Shown: positions 15,538 to 24,149, numbered from the stretch's first letter. The stretch is 51,068 nt of DNA from Dialister sp. UBA7295 (GCA_002471975.1 DKQZ01000073.1:36803-87870), one strand, 5' to 3'. Translations and numbers: made by a program. Notes: generated by a model from the letters alone, not told the origin.

Positions 15538-15948
15538 TCACTTCTTCAAAATATATCTCTTTGTGAAATAGTTCCAGATCATGACGATAGCAGAGGCGAT
15601 AACTTTGGCAAACATATACCAGATTCCGATGATATCGATGAAGAACCACATGACCAGCTGATTGATGCCAAGGCCCATGATGGAAGTGAGGATGAAGAAA
15701 AACATCTGCCGGCCGGTCTGGTTTTCCGCATGGAAGACCACATAGACACAGAGGATATAGTTCACGATGAGGGATACGGTAAAGGCGATGGGGGCGGAAA
15801 TCAAAGGATCGAAGCCCACGAATTCCGTCAGGGCAAAGAGGAGGAAATATTCCAGAAGGAAACAGGAACCGCCTACCACGAGGAAGCGGAAGACTTCCCA
15901 GAAACGATCCGTGGAAGGAAAGAATTTAAGAATGATTTTATCCAGCAT
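15538..15948 (-). CDS. GtrA-family membrane protein
   Basis: 136 residues with four predicted transmembrane helices and the family pattern FRFLVVGGSCFLLEYFLLFALTE near the N-terminus and VIASAIVMIWNYFTKRYIL at the C-terminus. GtrA proteins move undecaprenyl-phosphate-linked sugars across the inner membrane. Its neighbours (GT2 synthase, two ArnT-like transferases, DedA) fit that role. Only a weak ribosome site (AGCTGG) is seen. It may be the last gene of the dedA-led operon, separated from it by a heptamer array. Confidence 0.88.
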   Translation of the reverse strand: MLDKIILKFFPSTDRFWEVFRFLVVGGSCFLLEYFLLFALTEFVGFDPLISAPIAFTVSLIVNYILCVYVVFHAENQTGRQMFFFILTSIMGLGINQLVMWFFIDIIGIWYMFAKVIASAIVMIWNYFTKRYILKK

Positions 15949-15973
15949 GTAATGACCAGCTTTTTATGAAAAT

Positions 15974-16036
15974 GGCTAATAGGTAATGGGTAATAGCTAA
16001 TGGGTAATAGCTAATAGCTAACGGCTAACGGCTATT
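15974..16036. repeat. Heptamer array running over a stop codon (9 units)
   Basis: Nine units such as GGCTAAT, AGGTAAT, GGGTAAT, AGCTAAT, GGCTAAC. The last unit, GGCTATT, includes the TAG stop (16034-16032 on the minus strand) of the uracil-DNA glycosylase-like gene. Confidence 0.92.
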
Positions 16037-16721
16037 TCATCGCTTCCCTGAGCTGCGCGCGGAAGATGTTCGCTCCCCCGTTGGCGGGATGGCGGAGGCC
16101 GGTGACCGTAAATCCTGCATTGGTCAGCGTGGTTTCGCTCTTTCTGCCGATGGCGAAGATGGGAAGGGAACCGGCAATTTTCATGAGTTCTTTTGTATAG
16201 GAAAGGCCGATAGAGAGTTCCTCATCGGTGGGCGTCCGGTTGGTGAGGAGATTCCCTTTCTTGTAGGGGTGGAAGGGGAAAATGTTCCAGAGAATGAATT
16301 CATCGGGACCAAGGCCTGCTTCGAGGCAGGCTTTCCAGACTACGGAATCGGTGGGTTCATTGAACCCTTTTTCCATCTGGGTGGTTTTTGTGATGAAGGG
16401 GCTGTCAGTCCTGCTTGTGCGCCGGCCCATCCGGCCCAGAATCATTTCACTGTTTACCGCAGGATGGAAATTTAATATCATCCGCTCACAGGTCATGGCG
16501 ATTCCTGAGAACTGACCTCCCTGGTAGCCGCAGGCTTCGGCGATGAGAAGGATTTTTGCCTTTCCCAGGCGGCGGGAAAAGTAATCTTTGAGGTTATTTC
16601 TGCGAATCGAAACGGCATCGGCCACTTCATAGTCCGGATTGGTATCATTCCAGGGATTAAAGGTATTTTCTCCTTTAAATTCTGTGAGATGTTTCATGAA
16701 ACAGGAAAAGTCTTTTTTCAT
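16032..16721 (-). CDS. Uracil-DNA glycosylase superfamily protein
   Basis: 229 residues from the ATG at 16721 (AGAGG site 7 bases upstream). A GTG at 16784 that overlaps the preceding stop (GTGA) is the alternative and would add 21 Arg-rich residues. Segments typical of the UDG fold are ILLIAEACGYQGGQFSGIAM, the core LWNIFPFHPYKKGNLLTNRT, AIGRKSETTL and the closing LRHPANGGANIF, where the His of HPA/HPS-type motifs sits. The protein is likely to excise uracil or related bases or to act on a related substrate; it belongs to the less studied branch, not classical Ung. Last gene of the dedA-arnT-arnT run, with no obvious functional link. Confidence 0.8.
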   Translation of the reverse strand: MKKDFSCFMKHLTEFKGENTFNPWNDTNPDYEVADAVSIRRNNLKDYFSRRLGKAKILLIAEACGYQGGQFSGIAMTCERMILNFHPAVNSEMILGRMGRRTSRTDSPFITKTTQMEKGFNEPTDSVVWKACLEAGLGPDEFILWNIFPFHPYKKGNLLTNRTPTDEELSIGLSYTKELMKIAGSLPIFAIGRKSETTLTNAGFTVTGLRHPANGGANIFRAQLREAMK

Positions 16722-16780
16722 GGCTGCCTCTTTTCTGTTAATTCTTCGAAAAATCCGGTTTGGGCGGGAGGGTCCCGTTT

Positions 16781-18502
16781 TCACGGTCCTTTTCTATTAC
16801 TTTCCCGAATCTGCTCTTTGGCTTCTTTGAAAGAATCGGGCACATCTTTTTCAAAAGTCATGATGTAAATGGTGCCGTTGATGAACTGCTGCACCGGCAG
16901 GAAACGATGTTTAAAGAACCAGAGATTAAAGTATTTCTCATCACTCTTTGAAACGAAGAGGAATATGGGGGTGGCCTGGGTTTGATGCTTTTCCATGAAT
17001 TCCTGATCGGAAATAGAAGGCATCACGTATTTCTCATTCCAGAGAGGATTTCGATTTTCCTCATTCACCGGCGGCGGTACGAGACGGGTGGCAATTTCGC
17101 CGGTATAAAAAGTATAGCCCGCCGGATAGGAACGGAAGAAATAGTGCTCTCCCTTCCTTTCGTAAATCTCCGGCGCCGTAGCCACGGCGGAACGGCGGGG
17201 AAGGTAATGGGGAAGTCCTTCCATCATGAGGCAGAGGAAAACGGAAGCCGTGACGGCAGCCATAATGGTGAGCCTTCGGCCGGAATTCTTTTTCCAGCGG
17301 ATGAGGAGGGCAAAAATGGCATAGGCAATGACCACATAGAGTACCCACCAGGAACCTTCTTTGATATAGAAAGAACCGGCCAGGGCGATGACGAGGAAAA
17401 GGAAAAATCCGATGGCTGCCATGACAGCGGGCCATTTTTCACCCTCCCTGATTTTGGGGGCGGAAAGGGCGGCGAGAATGATGGCAGGGACGATGGCGAT
17501 GTAAGTATAGGTCACATATTTCGTGGCCATTAAGGTATAGAAAAGGATGGTGCCCCAGCACCAGACCATGAGGAATCGGTAGAAAGGAACTTTTTCTTTC
17601 CACCCTTTCACCATTTCATAGAAAGACGTCAAGGTCCAGGGGAGAAGGGCTGCCGGGAGGAGGACAAGGTAGTAATACCAGTGATTGTCTGCAGGATGTT
17701 CGGAAGAAGTGGCGCGGATGATATTGTGAAGGCCCAGGAACTGGGTCACAAAATCGCTGCCATGAATGACGTACATCCCCCCGTACCAGGGAAGGACTAC
17801 GAGGAAGAAGGCAAGGATTCCCTGCCAGGGGAAGAGGCGGAGCGCCATTTTTCCTGATTTCATGGAAATACACCAGAAAAGAAGAAGCGCTCCCGGAAGG
17901 ACCAGTCCTACGGGCCCTTTGGAAAGGCAGGCAAGACCGGCGGCTGCATAGGCGATGACGAGGTGTTTTTTATTTCCTTCCATCACTCCGATGTAGCCGG
18001 AAAGCATGGTGGGAATGGTGAAGAGGAGAAGCATGCTGTCCGTAATGATGGCATGAGAAATGACCCAGAATTCAAGGGACAGGGCCATCATGGCGCCGGA
18101 CCAGGTGGCAATGATATTGTCCTTTTTGATCCGGATCATGTACCAGATGAGGAGCATCACCGAAAGGGAACCGCAGAAAACGGCGGGAAGCCTGGAGGCC
18201 AGGTCCGTGAAGCCCAGGAGGGTATAGGAAATGGAAAGGAGCCAGTACACCATGATGGGCTTGTCATACCAGAAAGTCCCGTAGATCTGGGGACTCATCC
18301 AGTTCCCTGAGAGCACCATTTCTTTGGCGGTCAGGGCATAGTTTGACTCTACCGGGTCCGTTACCGGCAAAAGCCAGCTTCCCCACAGGAGGAAAATGAA
18401 TGCGGTGAAGAAGAAAAAGAAAAGGGTGGCAGGAGTATTTGATTTTCTGAAAATAGGTTCGTCAGAGGTCAGTTTTTTGTTTCTACGTCTTGTACTGCTC
18501 AA
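16781..18502 (-). CDS. ArnT-like glycosyltransferase (GT39), second copy
   Basis: 573 residues, about eleven to twelve transmembrane helices in the N-terminal two thirds and a soluble C-terminal part. GT39 family: uses a lipid-linked sugar on the outer face of the inner membrane to modify lipid A or another glycan. The first periplasmic loop reads TDPVESNYALTAKEM followed by IYGTFWYDKPIMVYW. Compared with its neighbour (DPDEPVYGETAREM), the Asp of the DE pair is Val while the Glu is kept. It starts 3 bases after the first copy ends, so the two are cotranscribed paralogues with probably different sugars or acceptors. Confidence 0.88.
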   Translation of the reverse strand: MSSTRRRNKKLTSDEPIFRKSNTPATLFFFFFTAFIFLLWGSWLLPVTDPVESNYALTAKEMVLSGNWMSPQIYGTFWYDKPIMVYWLLSISYTLLGFTDLASRLPAVFCGSLSVMLLIWYMIRIKKDNIIATWSGAMMALSLEFWVISHAIITDSMLLLFTIPTMLSGYIGVMEGNKKHLVIAYAAAGLACLSKGPVGLVLPGALLLFWCISMKSGKMALRLFPWQGILAFFLVVLPWYGGMYVIHGSDFVTQFLGLHNIIRATSSEHPADNHWYYYLVLLPAALLPWTLTSFYEMVKGWKEKVPFYRFLMVWCWGTILFYTLMATKYVTYTYIAIVPAIILAALSAPKIREGEKWPAVMAAIGFFLFLVIALAGSFYIKEGSWWVLYVVIAYAIFALLIRWKKNSGRRLTIMAAVTASVFLCLMMEGLPHYLPRRSAVATAPEIYERKGEHYFFRSYPAGYTFYTGEIATRLVPPPVNEENRNPLWNEKYVMPSISDQEFMEKHQTQATPIFLFVSKSDEKYFNLWFFKHRFLPVQQFINGTIYIMTFEKDVPDSFKEAKEQIRESNRKGP

Positions 18503-18505
18503 GTG

Positions 18506-20095
18506 TCAGCCTCCTGTTTTGAGAAATACGCAGGCTGTGTCTTTTTCCCACAGCAGGTGAAGATTTTTCTTTTCTGATTCCGGCCAGTTTTTAAGAACTT
18601 TTTTCTGGACAAGAATATAAGCGGTATCGGGGATTGTTTCCTCATCCTTCCCCGGGAGAAGGACTCCTTTTTCTTCATTCCTTTCTTCTACCGCTTTTTT
18701 ACGCACATCAAATTCCGGCAGGGCCCTGCCATACATGCCGGTATAGAAGGCCGCTGACGGCCGGTAGAAGGTATCGATGTAAATGGGGATGGAAGGATCT
18801 TTCTTCATCACCGCGAAATCTTCGGCAATCACTTTGGAGGTGAATCTGGCAGAAACGGATGGGGCAAAGACACCCCATACGGAAATGACGAAAATAAGGA
18901 TCAATGCACCCTGGGAAATCATGAAATGGCGGAAATATCCTTTCTTCAGATTCCATGCCGCATAGAGGGCGGCAGCCGACATGAAAAGGACGACCGAAAT
19001 CCGCACAGGAAGTCCTCCCAACGGTTCCACCGGGGCCAGAGCAATGGCTGTGGCGGAAGCAAAAGCAAAAATAAGATGGAAAGCCAGGAAGGTCTTTGAA
19101 AAATGACCGGTTTCCTCACAGTCCGTCATGTATTTTCCTGCCAGCAGGGAAAGGGGCGGGAACATGGGAAGGATGTAGGAGAAAAGCTGGGTAGAGGAAA
19201 TGGAAAAGAAAATAAAAATAAAAGCGGCCCAGACCATGAAATAAGCCAGCACTTTATCTTTAAACCAGGCCTTTGCCCTCCGGCAGATGCCGGGAAGGGT
19301 CCCGCACCAGGGATAAAAACCGGCCAGCAGCACCACGATGTAAAGCCAGTAATGGTTCTGCCCCGCATGTTCCGGACTGGTGAAACGGGTGATATTGTGG
19401 TAGCCCAGGAAGGTATCGATGAAAGCATTGCCATGGAGCATGCCCATTTCGATATACCAGGGAAGACCCACAAGGCAGGCGAGAGGGATTCCCCAGTACC
19501 ATTTGAGGCCCAGGATACCTTTCAGATTGAACTGTCTCGTAAGAATCATCCAGATTCCCACAATGAGGGCAGGGAACCCGAAGCCGATGGGCCCTTTGGC
19601 GAGAAGCGCCAGACCGCAGGAAATGTAGGCCGGAATATATTCCTTCCGGAGAAAGCTCATGAGGGCGAGAGTCAGGGTAAAGGTCAGGAGCGTGTCCGTC
19701 ACGCTGGACCGGGCCAGGACAATGATTTCAAGGGATGAGGCGCAAATAAAAGCTCCCCGGAGGGCAGCTTTTTCACCAATCAGTTTTCTGGAGCTGAGAT
19801 ACAGATAGACCGGAGTCAGGGCGCCCAGGAGGACCGATGGAAAACGGGCTGACCAGGTGGAAATGCCAAAAAGGGAAAAGGAAATGGCTTCCAGCCAGTA
19901 GAAAAGGGGCGGCTTGTCATACCAGAAATCTCCATAAATGCGGGGAGAAATCCAGTCGCCCGTGAGGAGCATTTCCCTGGCCGTTTCCCCGTAGACCGGT
20001 TCATCGGGGTCCAGAAGCGGAATGAGACCGCAGAAAGTGCCATAGAGGAGGAGGCAGAATATAAAAAGAGAGATACAGTTTTTATTGATTTTCAT
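18506..20095 (-). CDS. ArnT-like glycosyltransferase (GT39), first copy
   Basis: 529 residues, multi-pass membrane protein. The catalytic loop carries LDPDEPVYGETAREMLLTGDW (about 29-49) with the DE pair, followed by RIYGDFWYDKPPLFYWLEA, the standard ArnT-type signature. A central segment GLALLAKGPIGFGFPALIVG is also conserved, and a soluble C-terminal domain follows. It likely transfers a sugar from undecaprenyl phosphate to lipid A or another envelope glycan. Its start overlaps dedA by 4 bases (ATGA). Confidence 0.9.
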   Translation of the reverse strand: MKINKNCISLFIFCLLLYGTFCGLIPLLDPDEPVYGETAREMLLTGDWISPRIYGDFWYDKPPLFYWLEAISFSLFGISTWSARFPSVLLGALTPVYLYLSSRKLIGEKAALRGAFICASSLEIIVLARSSVTDTLLTFTLTLALMSFLRKEYIPAYISCGLALLAKGPIGFGFPALIVGIWMILTRQFNLKGILGLKWYWGIPLACLVGLPWYIEMGMLHGNAFIDTFLGYHNITRFTSPEHAGQNHYWLYIVVLLAGFYPWCGTLPGICRRAKAWFKDKVLAYFMVWAAFIFIFFSISSTQLFSYILPMFPPLSLLAGKYMTDCEETGHFSKTFLAFHLIFAFASATAIALAPVEPLGGLPVRISVVLFMSAAALYAAWNLKKGYFRHFMISQGALILIFVISVWGVFAPSVSARFTSKVIAEDFAVMKKDPSIPIYIDTFYRPSAAFYTGMYGRALPEFDVRKKAVEERNEEKGVLLPGKDEETIPDTAYILVQKKVLKNWPESEKKNLHLLWEKDTACVFLKTGG

Positions 20096-20679
20096 TTAGA
20101 CTTTCTTTTGTGATACAGATAATACCCGCCGGCCACGATGGCGGAGATCAGGATGCAGACAGCAGCGATTTCCCATTTATAATCGAGAAGCAGACGCCAG
20201 TTATGACCAAGGATGGAGCCCATGTAAACGAGAAAAATCGTCCAGGGCACGGTACCCAGGATGGTGAGCAAAATGAACTGCCCCATGGGGAACTGGGCGA
20301 TGCCGGCAGGAAGGGAAATGAAAGTCCGCACGCCGGGGAGGAGCCTTCCCGTGAAAATGGCTATGGCTCCATAATTTTCAAACCAGTCTTTGGCGGCAAT
20401 CATTTTCTTTGCCCCCAGGCCTCCTTTGGAAGTATGCTTCAGGATGAGATCCCTTCCGCCATGGTAACCCATGTAGTAGGACCCCACGGAACCGGCAATA
20501 CCGGCAAGGGTTCCGATGATGATCGTAGGCCAGAAAGAAAATATTTCCTGGGACACAAGAAATCCTGCGAAGCCCAGGATGATTTCGCTGGGGATGGGGA
20601 CATTCATATTTTCCAGCACCATGCAGATGAACAGTGCCAGGTAACCCCAGTCCGAAAGAAATGCAATGATCAGTTCCAT
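20092..20679 (-). CDS. DedA-family membrane protein
   Basis: 195 residues from the ATG at 20679 (AAAGG 5 bases upstream); an upstream start at 20712 gives a Pro/Gly-rich extension and is less likely. Family features are the early acidic segment ENMNVPIPSEIILGFAGFLV, SYYMGYHGG and the arginines of FTGRLLPGVRTFISLPAGI. DedA proteins include flippases that return undecaprenyl phosphate or phosphatidylethanolamine across the membrane. Heading an operon of two undecaprenyl-phosphate-sugar-using enzymes, carrier recycling is the natural inference. Confidence 0.92.
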   Translation of the reverse strand: MELIIAFLSDWGYLALFICMVLENMNVPIPSEIILGFAGFLVSQEIFSFWPTIIIGTLAGIAGSVGSYYMGYHGGRDLILKHTSKGGLGAKKMIAAKDWFENYGAIAIFTGRLLPGVRTFISLPAGIAQFPMGQFILLTILGTVPWTIFLVYMGSILGHNWRLLLDYKWEIAAVCILISAIVAGGYYLYHKRKSK

Positions 20680-20905
20680 AAGTACCTTTTGCCCGCCCGG
20701 CGGGTCTTTCAAAATACAGTATTTATTCCTGTCAGTAGAGTCAGTCAGGAAGTGTATCTATTCATTATACAGATTTTAAGAAATATTAAATTCAACTTTT
20801 TGAGACTCGTATATAAAATAATAGCATGATAAAGAATCGGGGTCAACGAAAATCGCTTCTCCTTATATGTAATAGATTTTAAAAGAAACGGGATTTCAGG
20901 CACCG

Positions 20906-20960
20906 GACGATGAAAGAATGTTTCCCCGCTGCAGGGAAACAGGAATTTTATGGAATCGTC
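20906..20960. other. Nested inverted repeat in a divergent intergenic region
   Basis: Outer arms GACGAT (20906-20911) and ATCGTC (20955-20960) enclose perfect 7-bp arms GTTTCCC (20920-20926) and GGGAAAC (20934-20940). It lies 19 bases before the -35 box of the binding-protein promoter. No T run follows on either strand, so it is not an obvious terminator. Confidence 0.6.
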
Positions 20961-20978
20961 ATAACTCTTTAAAATCAA

Positions 20979-21007
20979 TTGACAGTTATACAGAAAATTG
21001 ATAAAAT
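20979..21007 (+). promoter_or_regulatory. Promoter of the first amino-acid binding protein
   Basis: TTGACA, 17-bp spacer, TAAAAT. It gives a leader of about 160 nt before the ATG at 21177. I see small hairpins (for example CCCT-TCGC-AGGG near 21151) but recognise no known riboswitch. Confidence 0.85.
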
Positions 21008-21176
21008 ATGCATAGCTTGTATAAAGATACTGAAAATACAGAAATTCTGTCGGCTCTTGGGCATCGATGGGAGAAATGGGAAATCATCCGTATTTCTCAG
21101 CAGCTTTATTTCAGCGGAGGGACAGGATAAATATACAGGACCCTTCGCAGGGGTAATGAATCTGGAGATGATCGTT

Positions 21177-21971
21177 ATGATGGGTAAAAAACTGAAAATC
21201 GCACTGGCTATGGGCGCTATGGCAGCTACTCTTCTGGCAGCAGGCTGCGGCGGCGGAGACAAAAAAGCTGCATCTTCTGCAGCAGGCGGAATTCCGCCGG
21301 TGATCCGCGTTGGCTCCGAAACCACCTATCCGCCATTTGAATTCACTGAAAATGATAAATATGTAGGCTTCGACCTGGATCTCACGGATGCCATCATTAA
21401 GAAAATGGGCAGCAAGATGGAATTCAAGTCCATGGGCTTCGATGCATTGATTCCGGCCGTTCAGGCAGGTCAGATTGATATTGTTGCTGCAGCTATGAAT
21501 GCTACTCCGGAAAGAGCAAAAACCGTTGCTTTCTCCGATCCTTACTACACCGATGCCGGCTATACCATCATTGTCAAGAAAGACAATACGTCCATCAAAG
21601 ACTGGGCTGATCTGGCAGGCAAGAAAGTAGGTGCCCAGGTAGGCACCGATCAGGTCAACGTTGCCAAAGAAGCCAAAGCAGCAGAAGTAAAACAGCTGGA
21701 TACCAACTCCCAGGGCTTCATGGAACTGCAGGCAGGAACCCTTGATGCTTTCGTCATTGATAAACCGGTAGGCCTCTACTATCTCCACAAGGGCGCAGAT
21801 AAAGACCTGAAGGCAGTAGGCAGCCCGAAAGCCGGCGAACCTCTGGCACTGGCTATGAACAAAGACAAGAAAGAACTGGTAGCTGCTGTCAATAAAGCAC
21901 TGAAAGACCTCAAAGCTGACGGTACCTATGACAAGATTTACGCTAAGTGGTTCGGCGAAAAGAAGAAATAA
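21177..21971 (+). CDS. Family 3 amino-acid-type binding lipoprotein (1 of 3)
   Basis: 264 residues from the ATG at 21177 (GGAG 9 bases upstream). Lipobox LLAAGC near residue 21. The mature part has the SBP_bac_3 signature: RVGSETTYPPFEFTENDKYV, GFDLDLTDAIIKKMG and IVAAAMNATPERAKTVAFSDPYY, followed by LAGKKVGAQVGTD. Such proteins bind polar or basic amino acids for an ABC importer, but no permease or ATPase gene is nearby. It has its own promoter and terminator, so it is expressed apart from the next two paralogues. Confidence 0.93.
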   Translation: MMGKKLKIALAMGAMAATLLAAGCGGGDKKAASSAAGGIPPVIRVGSETTYPPFEFTENDKYVGFDLDLTDAIIKKMGSKMEFKSMGFDALIPAVQAGQIDIVAAAMNATPERAKTVAFSDPYYTDAGYTIIVKKDNTSIKDWADLAGKKVGAQVGTDQVNVAKEAKAAEVKQLDTNSQGFMELQAGTLDAFVIDKPVGLYYLHKGADKDLKAVGSPKAGEPLALAMNKDKKELVAAVNKALKDLKADGTYDKIYAKWFGEKKK

Positions 21972-21995
21972 TATTTCCATTCCATAAGAAATAAC

Positions 21996-22030
21996 AAAAC
22001 CGTGAGACCGGTACCGGCCTCACGGTTTTT
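21996..22030 (+). terminator. Intrinsic terminator
   Basis: Stem AAAACCGTGAG with inner CCGG/CCGG and one mismatch, then five Ts. Confidence 0.93.
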
Positions 22031-22072
22031 GCGCTCTTTACTGCTGTTCCTAATTAAAGGAATACATTCCAT

Positions 22073-22101
22073 TTGCTAAAGTAGAACGGCCCTTATATAA
22101 T
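22073..22101 (+). promoter_or_regulatory. Promoter of the second binding protein
   Basis: TTGCTA, 17-bp spacer, TATAAT (22096-22101). Confidence 0.8.
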
Positions 22102-22149
22102 GAAGAAAAATGGAGACAAGTTCATCATGATTTCCAATGGAGGTACTCT

Positions 22150-22965
22150 ATGAATCACTGGACAAAAGCAGGCGCAGCCATCCTGGCACTGACCGTTCTC
22201 GGCACTATGGCAGGCTGCGGCGGAGAGAAAGCTTCTTCATCTCCCGCCAAATCGGCGCCGGTCAAAAAAGAACTGAAAGTCGTCTGCAATGCCACCTATC
22301 CGCCTTTTGCCTACAAAGATGAAAAAGGAAATATCACAGGATTTGATGTGGACATCACCAGGGCAGTAGCCAGAGAGCTGGGAGCAGAAGTCGTTTACGA
22401 AGCCCTGCCTTTTGACAAACTCATCCCTGCCCTGACAGATAACAAGGCCGATATTGCCGTTTCCGCTGCAGATATGACGAAAGACCGTCAGGAAAAAGTC
22501 AATTTCAGCAATATTTACTACAGCAAGGAAAGCGTATCCGTCCTGGCCCGGAAGGATGATCATGAAATCAAATCACCGGAAGACCTGAAAGGGAAAAAGG
22601 TGGCCGTCCAGAAGGGGACTCTCTACGTGGAAACCGCAAAACGGTGCGGGGCGGAAGTGAAGGAATATGATACCCATGACCAGATCATCAAAGCCGTAGA
22701 GGATAACAAGGCCGATGCCCTCATTCTCGATAAACCGGTAGCCCGTTTCTACCTGACCCACGGAGCTTCGGACAAACTGAAACAGGCGGCCATTCTCCCC
22801 GGGAGCGGCGGATTTGTCATGCTCCTGAACAAGAAGGATGAAGGCCTCCAGAAACAGGTCAACGATGCCCTGGACAAACTCATGAAGAATGGGGAATACG
22901 ACAAGATTCATGACAAATGGTTTGCCGATGAAAATGCGGATAAAGAGCCGGCCATGAAGAAATAA
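22150..22965 (+). CDS. Family 3 amino-acid-type binding lipoprotein (2 of 3)
   Basis: 271 residues with a lipobox (TMAGC, about 19-23). Same fold as its neighbours: VVCNATYPPFAYKDEKGNI, GFDVDITRAVARELGAE, ADIAVSAADMTKDRQEKVNF, then EDLKGKKVAVQKGTL. It diverges clearly from copies 1 and 3, so ligand preferences may differ. Ribosome site TGGAGG. Single-gene unit with promoter and terminator and no permease partner. Confidence 0.93.
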   Translation: MNHWTKAGAAILALTVLGTMAGCGGEKASSSPAKSAPVKKELKVVCNATYPPFAYKDEKGNITGFDVDITRAVARELGAEVVYEALPFDKLIPALTDNKADIAVSAADMTKDRQEKVNFSNIYYSKESVSVLARKDDHEIKSPEDLKGKKVAVQKGTLYVETAKRCGAEVKEYDTHDQIIKAVEDNKADALILDKPVARFYLTHGASDKLKQAAILPGSGGFVMLLNKKDEGLQKQVNDALDKLMKNGEYDKIHDKWFADENADKEPAMKK

Positions 22966-22970
22966 ATATG

Positions 22971-23005
22971 AAAAACCGTGAAAGCCATGGCCTTCACGGT
23001 TTTTT
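22971..23005 (+). terminator. Intrinsic terminator
   Basis: Stem AAAAACCGTGAA with inner GCC/GGC, then a T run. Confidence 0.93.
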
Positions 23006-23068
23006 GATGGGAATCATTCCGAACTATAAGAATATAAAATTGAAAAATTAAAGAAATAAAAGTATATG

Positions 23069-23097
23069 TTGAAATCATAGAAAACCTCCTATATAGT
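23069..23097 (+). promoter_or_regulatory. Promoter of the third binding protein
   Basis: TTGAAA, 17-bp spacer, TATAGT. Confidence 0.75.
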
Positions 23098-23152
23098 AGA
23101 GCCATATGAACACGTTTCATGACTGCTTGATTTCAGAACAGGAGGAAATCAA

Positions 23153-23953
23153 ATGAATAAAAGCTGGAAAATGGCTCTTTTACTGCTTGCTGCTGCAGGC
23201 TCTCTGACGATCGCAGGCTGCGGGGAGGCGCCAAAGAAAGAAGCTTCCCAGTCTGTCCCGGCCGGCAGAGTGCTTACCGTAGCCACGGAAGGCGACTATG
23301 CGCCCCTCTCTTTTAAAGATGAGCATGGACATGCAGTGGGCTTTGAATTGGACCTGGCTAAAGCGGTAGCCAAAGAAATGAATGCGGATATCAAAGTGGA
23401 AACCATGCATTTCGGCGAAATCATTTCTGCCGTGAAAAACAAAAAAGTGGATATGGGTATTTCCGCCATTACCATCAGGGACGAAAGAAAAGAATATGTC
23501 ACTTTCTCCGATCCTTACTATAAAATGAGCGGCTACTCCATCATCGTGAAAAAAGACTCCGGCCTTCGCGGGGAAGGGGCCATCAAGGGGAAGACGGTGG
23601 CAACCCTGCAGGGAAGTACCAGTGAAGCGAAAGTAAAGGAAATGGGCCCGGCCAAAATCAAATCCATGGGCGATTACAATCGCGTTTTTGATGCCGTGGA
23701 AAAGGGAGAAGCCGATGCAGGGATTACGGATGAACCGGCTTCCATCTATGGCCTGAAAGCAGGAAGATCCTCGAAACTCACCATTGTGGGACTCATTCCG
23801 GCAGAAGATAACTTCGGTATTGCCGTTTCGAAAGATAATCAGAAACTGGCGGACGAAGTGAATCAGGCACTGAAGAAAATCATGAGCGACGGCACCTATG
23901 ATGCCCTTTCACAGAAATGGTTCTTCGAAGATAAAGCGGTAGAAAAGAAATAA
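23153..23953 (+). CDS. Family 3 amino-acid-type binding lipoprotein (3 of 3)
   Basis: 266 residues, lipobox TIAGC (about 19-23). VATEGDYAPLSFKDEHGHAV, GFELDLAKAVAKEMNADI, VDMGISAITIRDERKEYVTF and SDPYYKMSGYSIIVKK match the family. AGGAGG lies just before the start. Third of three tandem, independently transcribed paralogues. The importer they serve must be encoded elsewhere, or they act as receptors or scavengers. Confidence 0.93.
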   Translation: MNKSWKMALLLLAAAGSLTIAGCGEAPKKEASQSVPAGRVLTVATEGDYAPLSFKDEHGHAVGFELDLAKAVAKEMNADIKVETMHFGEIISAVKNKKVDMGISAITIRDERKEYVTFSDPYYKMSGYSIIVKKDSGLRGEGAIKGKTVATLQGSTSEAKVKEMGPAKIKSMGDYNRVFDAVEKGEADAGITDEPASIYGLKAGRSSKLTIVGLIPAEDNFGIAVSKDNQKLADEVNQALKKIMSDGTYDALSQKWFFEDKAVEKK

Positions 23954-24000
23954 AGCAGCCCTGCAATCATTATAATCTGGTGAGATAGCCGGAATTTTAG

Positions 24001-24028
24001 TTATCAGTTATCAGTTCGCAGTTATCAG
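24001..24028. repeat. Heptamer array, TTATCAG family (4 units), left arm
   Basis: TTATCAG, TTATCAG, TTCGCAG, TTATCAG. It faces the reverse-complement array at 24150-24177 across two hairpins. Confidence 0.92.
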
Positions 24029-24034
24029 TCAATG

Positions 24035-24068
24035 TGGCCCGCATCCAATTGGATAGCGGGCCAGTTTT
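24035..24068 (+). terminator. Intrinsic terminator of the third binding protein
   Basis: TGGCCCGC pairs with GCGGGCCA, with inner ATCC/GGAT, followed by GTTTTT. Confidence 0.9.
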
Positions 24069-24110
24069 TATACCTGATTCATATTGAAAATGGTTAAATT
24101 TCATATAAAA

Positions 24111-24137
24111 GGCCGCCTCTCTTATATAAAGGCGGCC
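24111..24137. repeat. Hairpin element linked to a heptamer array
   Basis: GGCCGCC (24111-24117) and GGCGGCC (24131-24137) around TTATATAAA, then ACC. Two other copies of this design (34285-34308 and 37724-37746) also have a TATA-rich loop, trailing CACC or ACC and a heptamer array. Confidence 0.75.
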
Positions 24138-24149
24138 ACCAAAACTGGG

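Noticed and set aside
21014..21176. Riboswitch in the leader of the first binding protein
   Set aside because: I compared it with glycine, lysine, SAM, guanidine and c-di-AMP riboswitch cores as I know them and found no convincing match; only small hairpins are visible.
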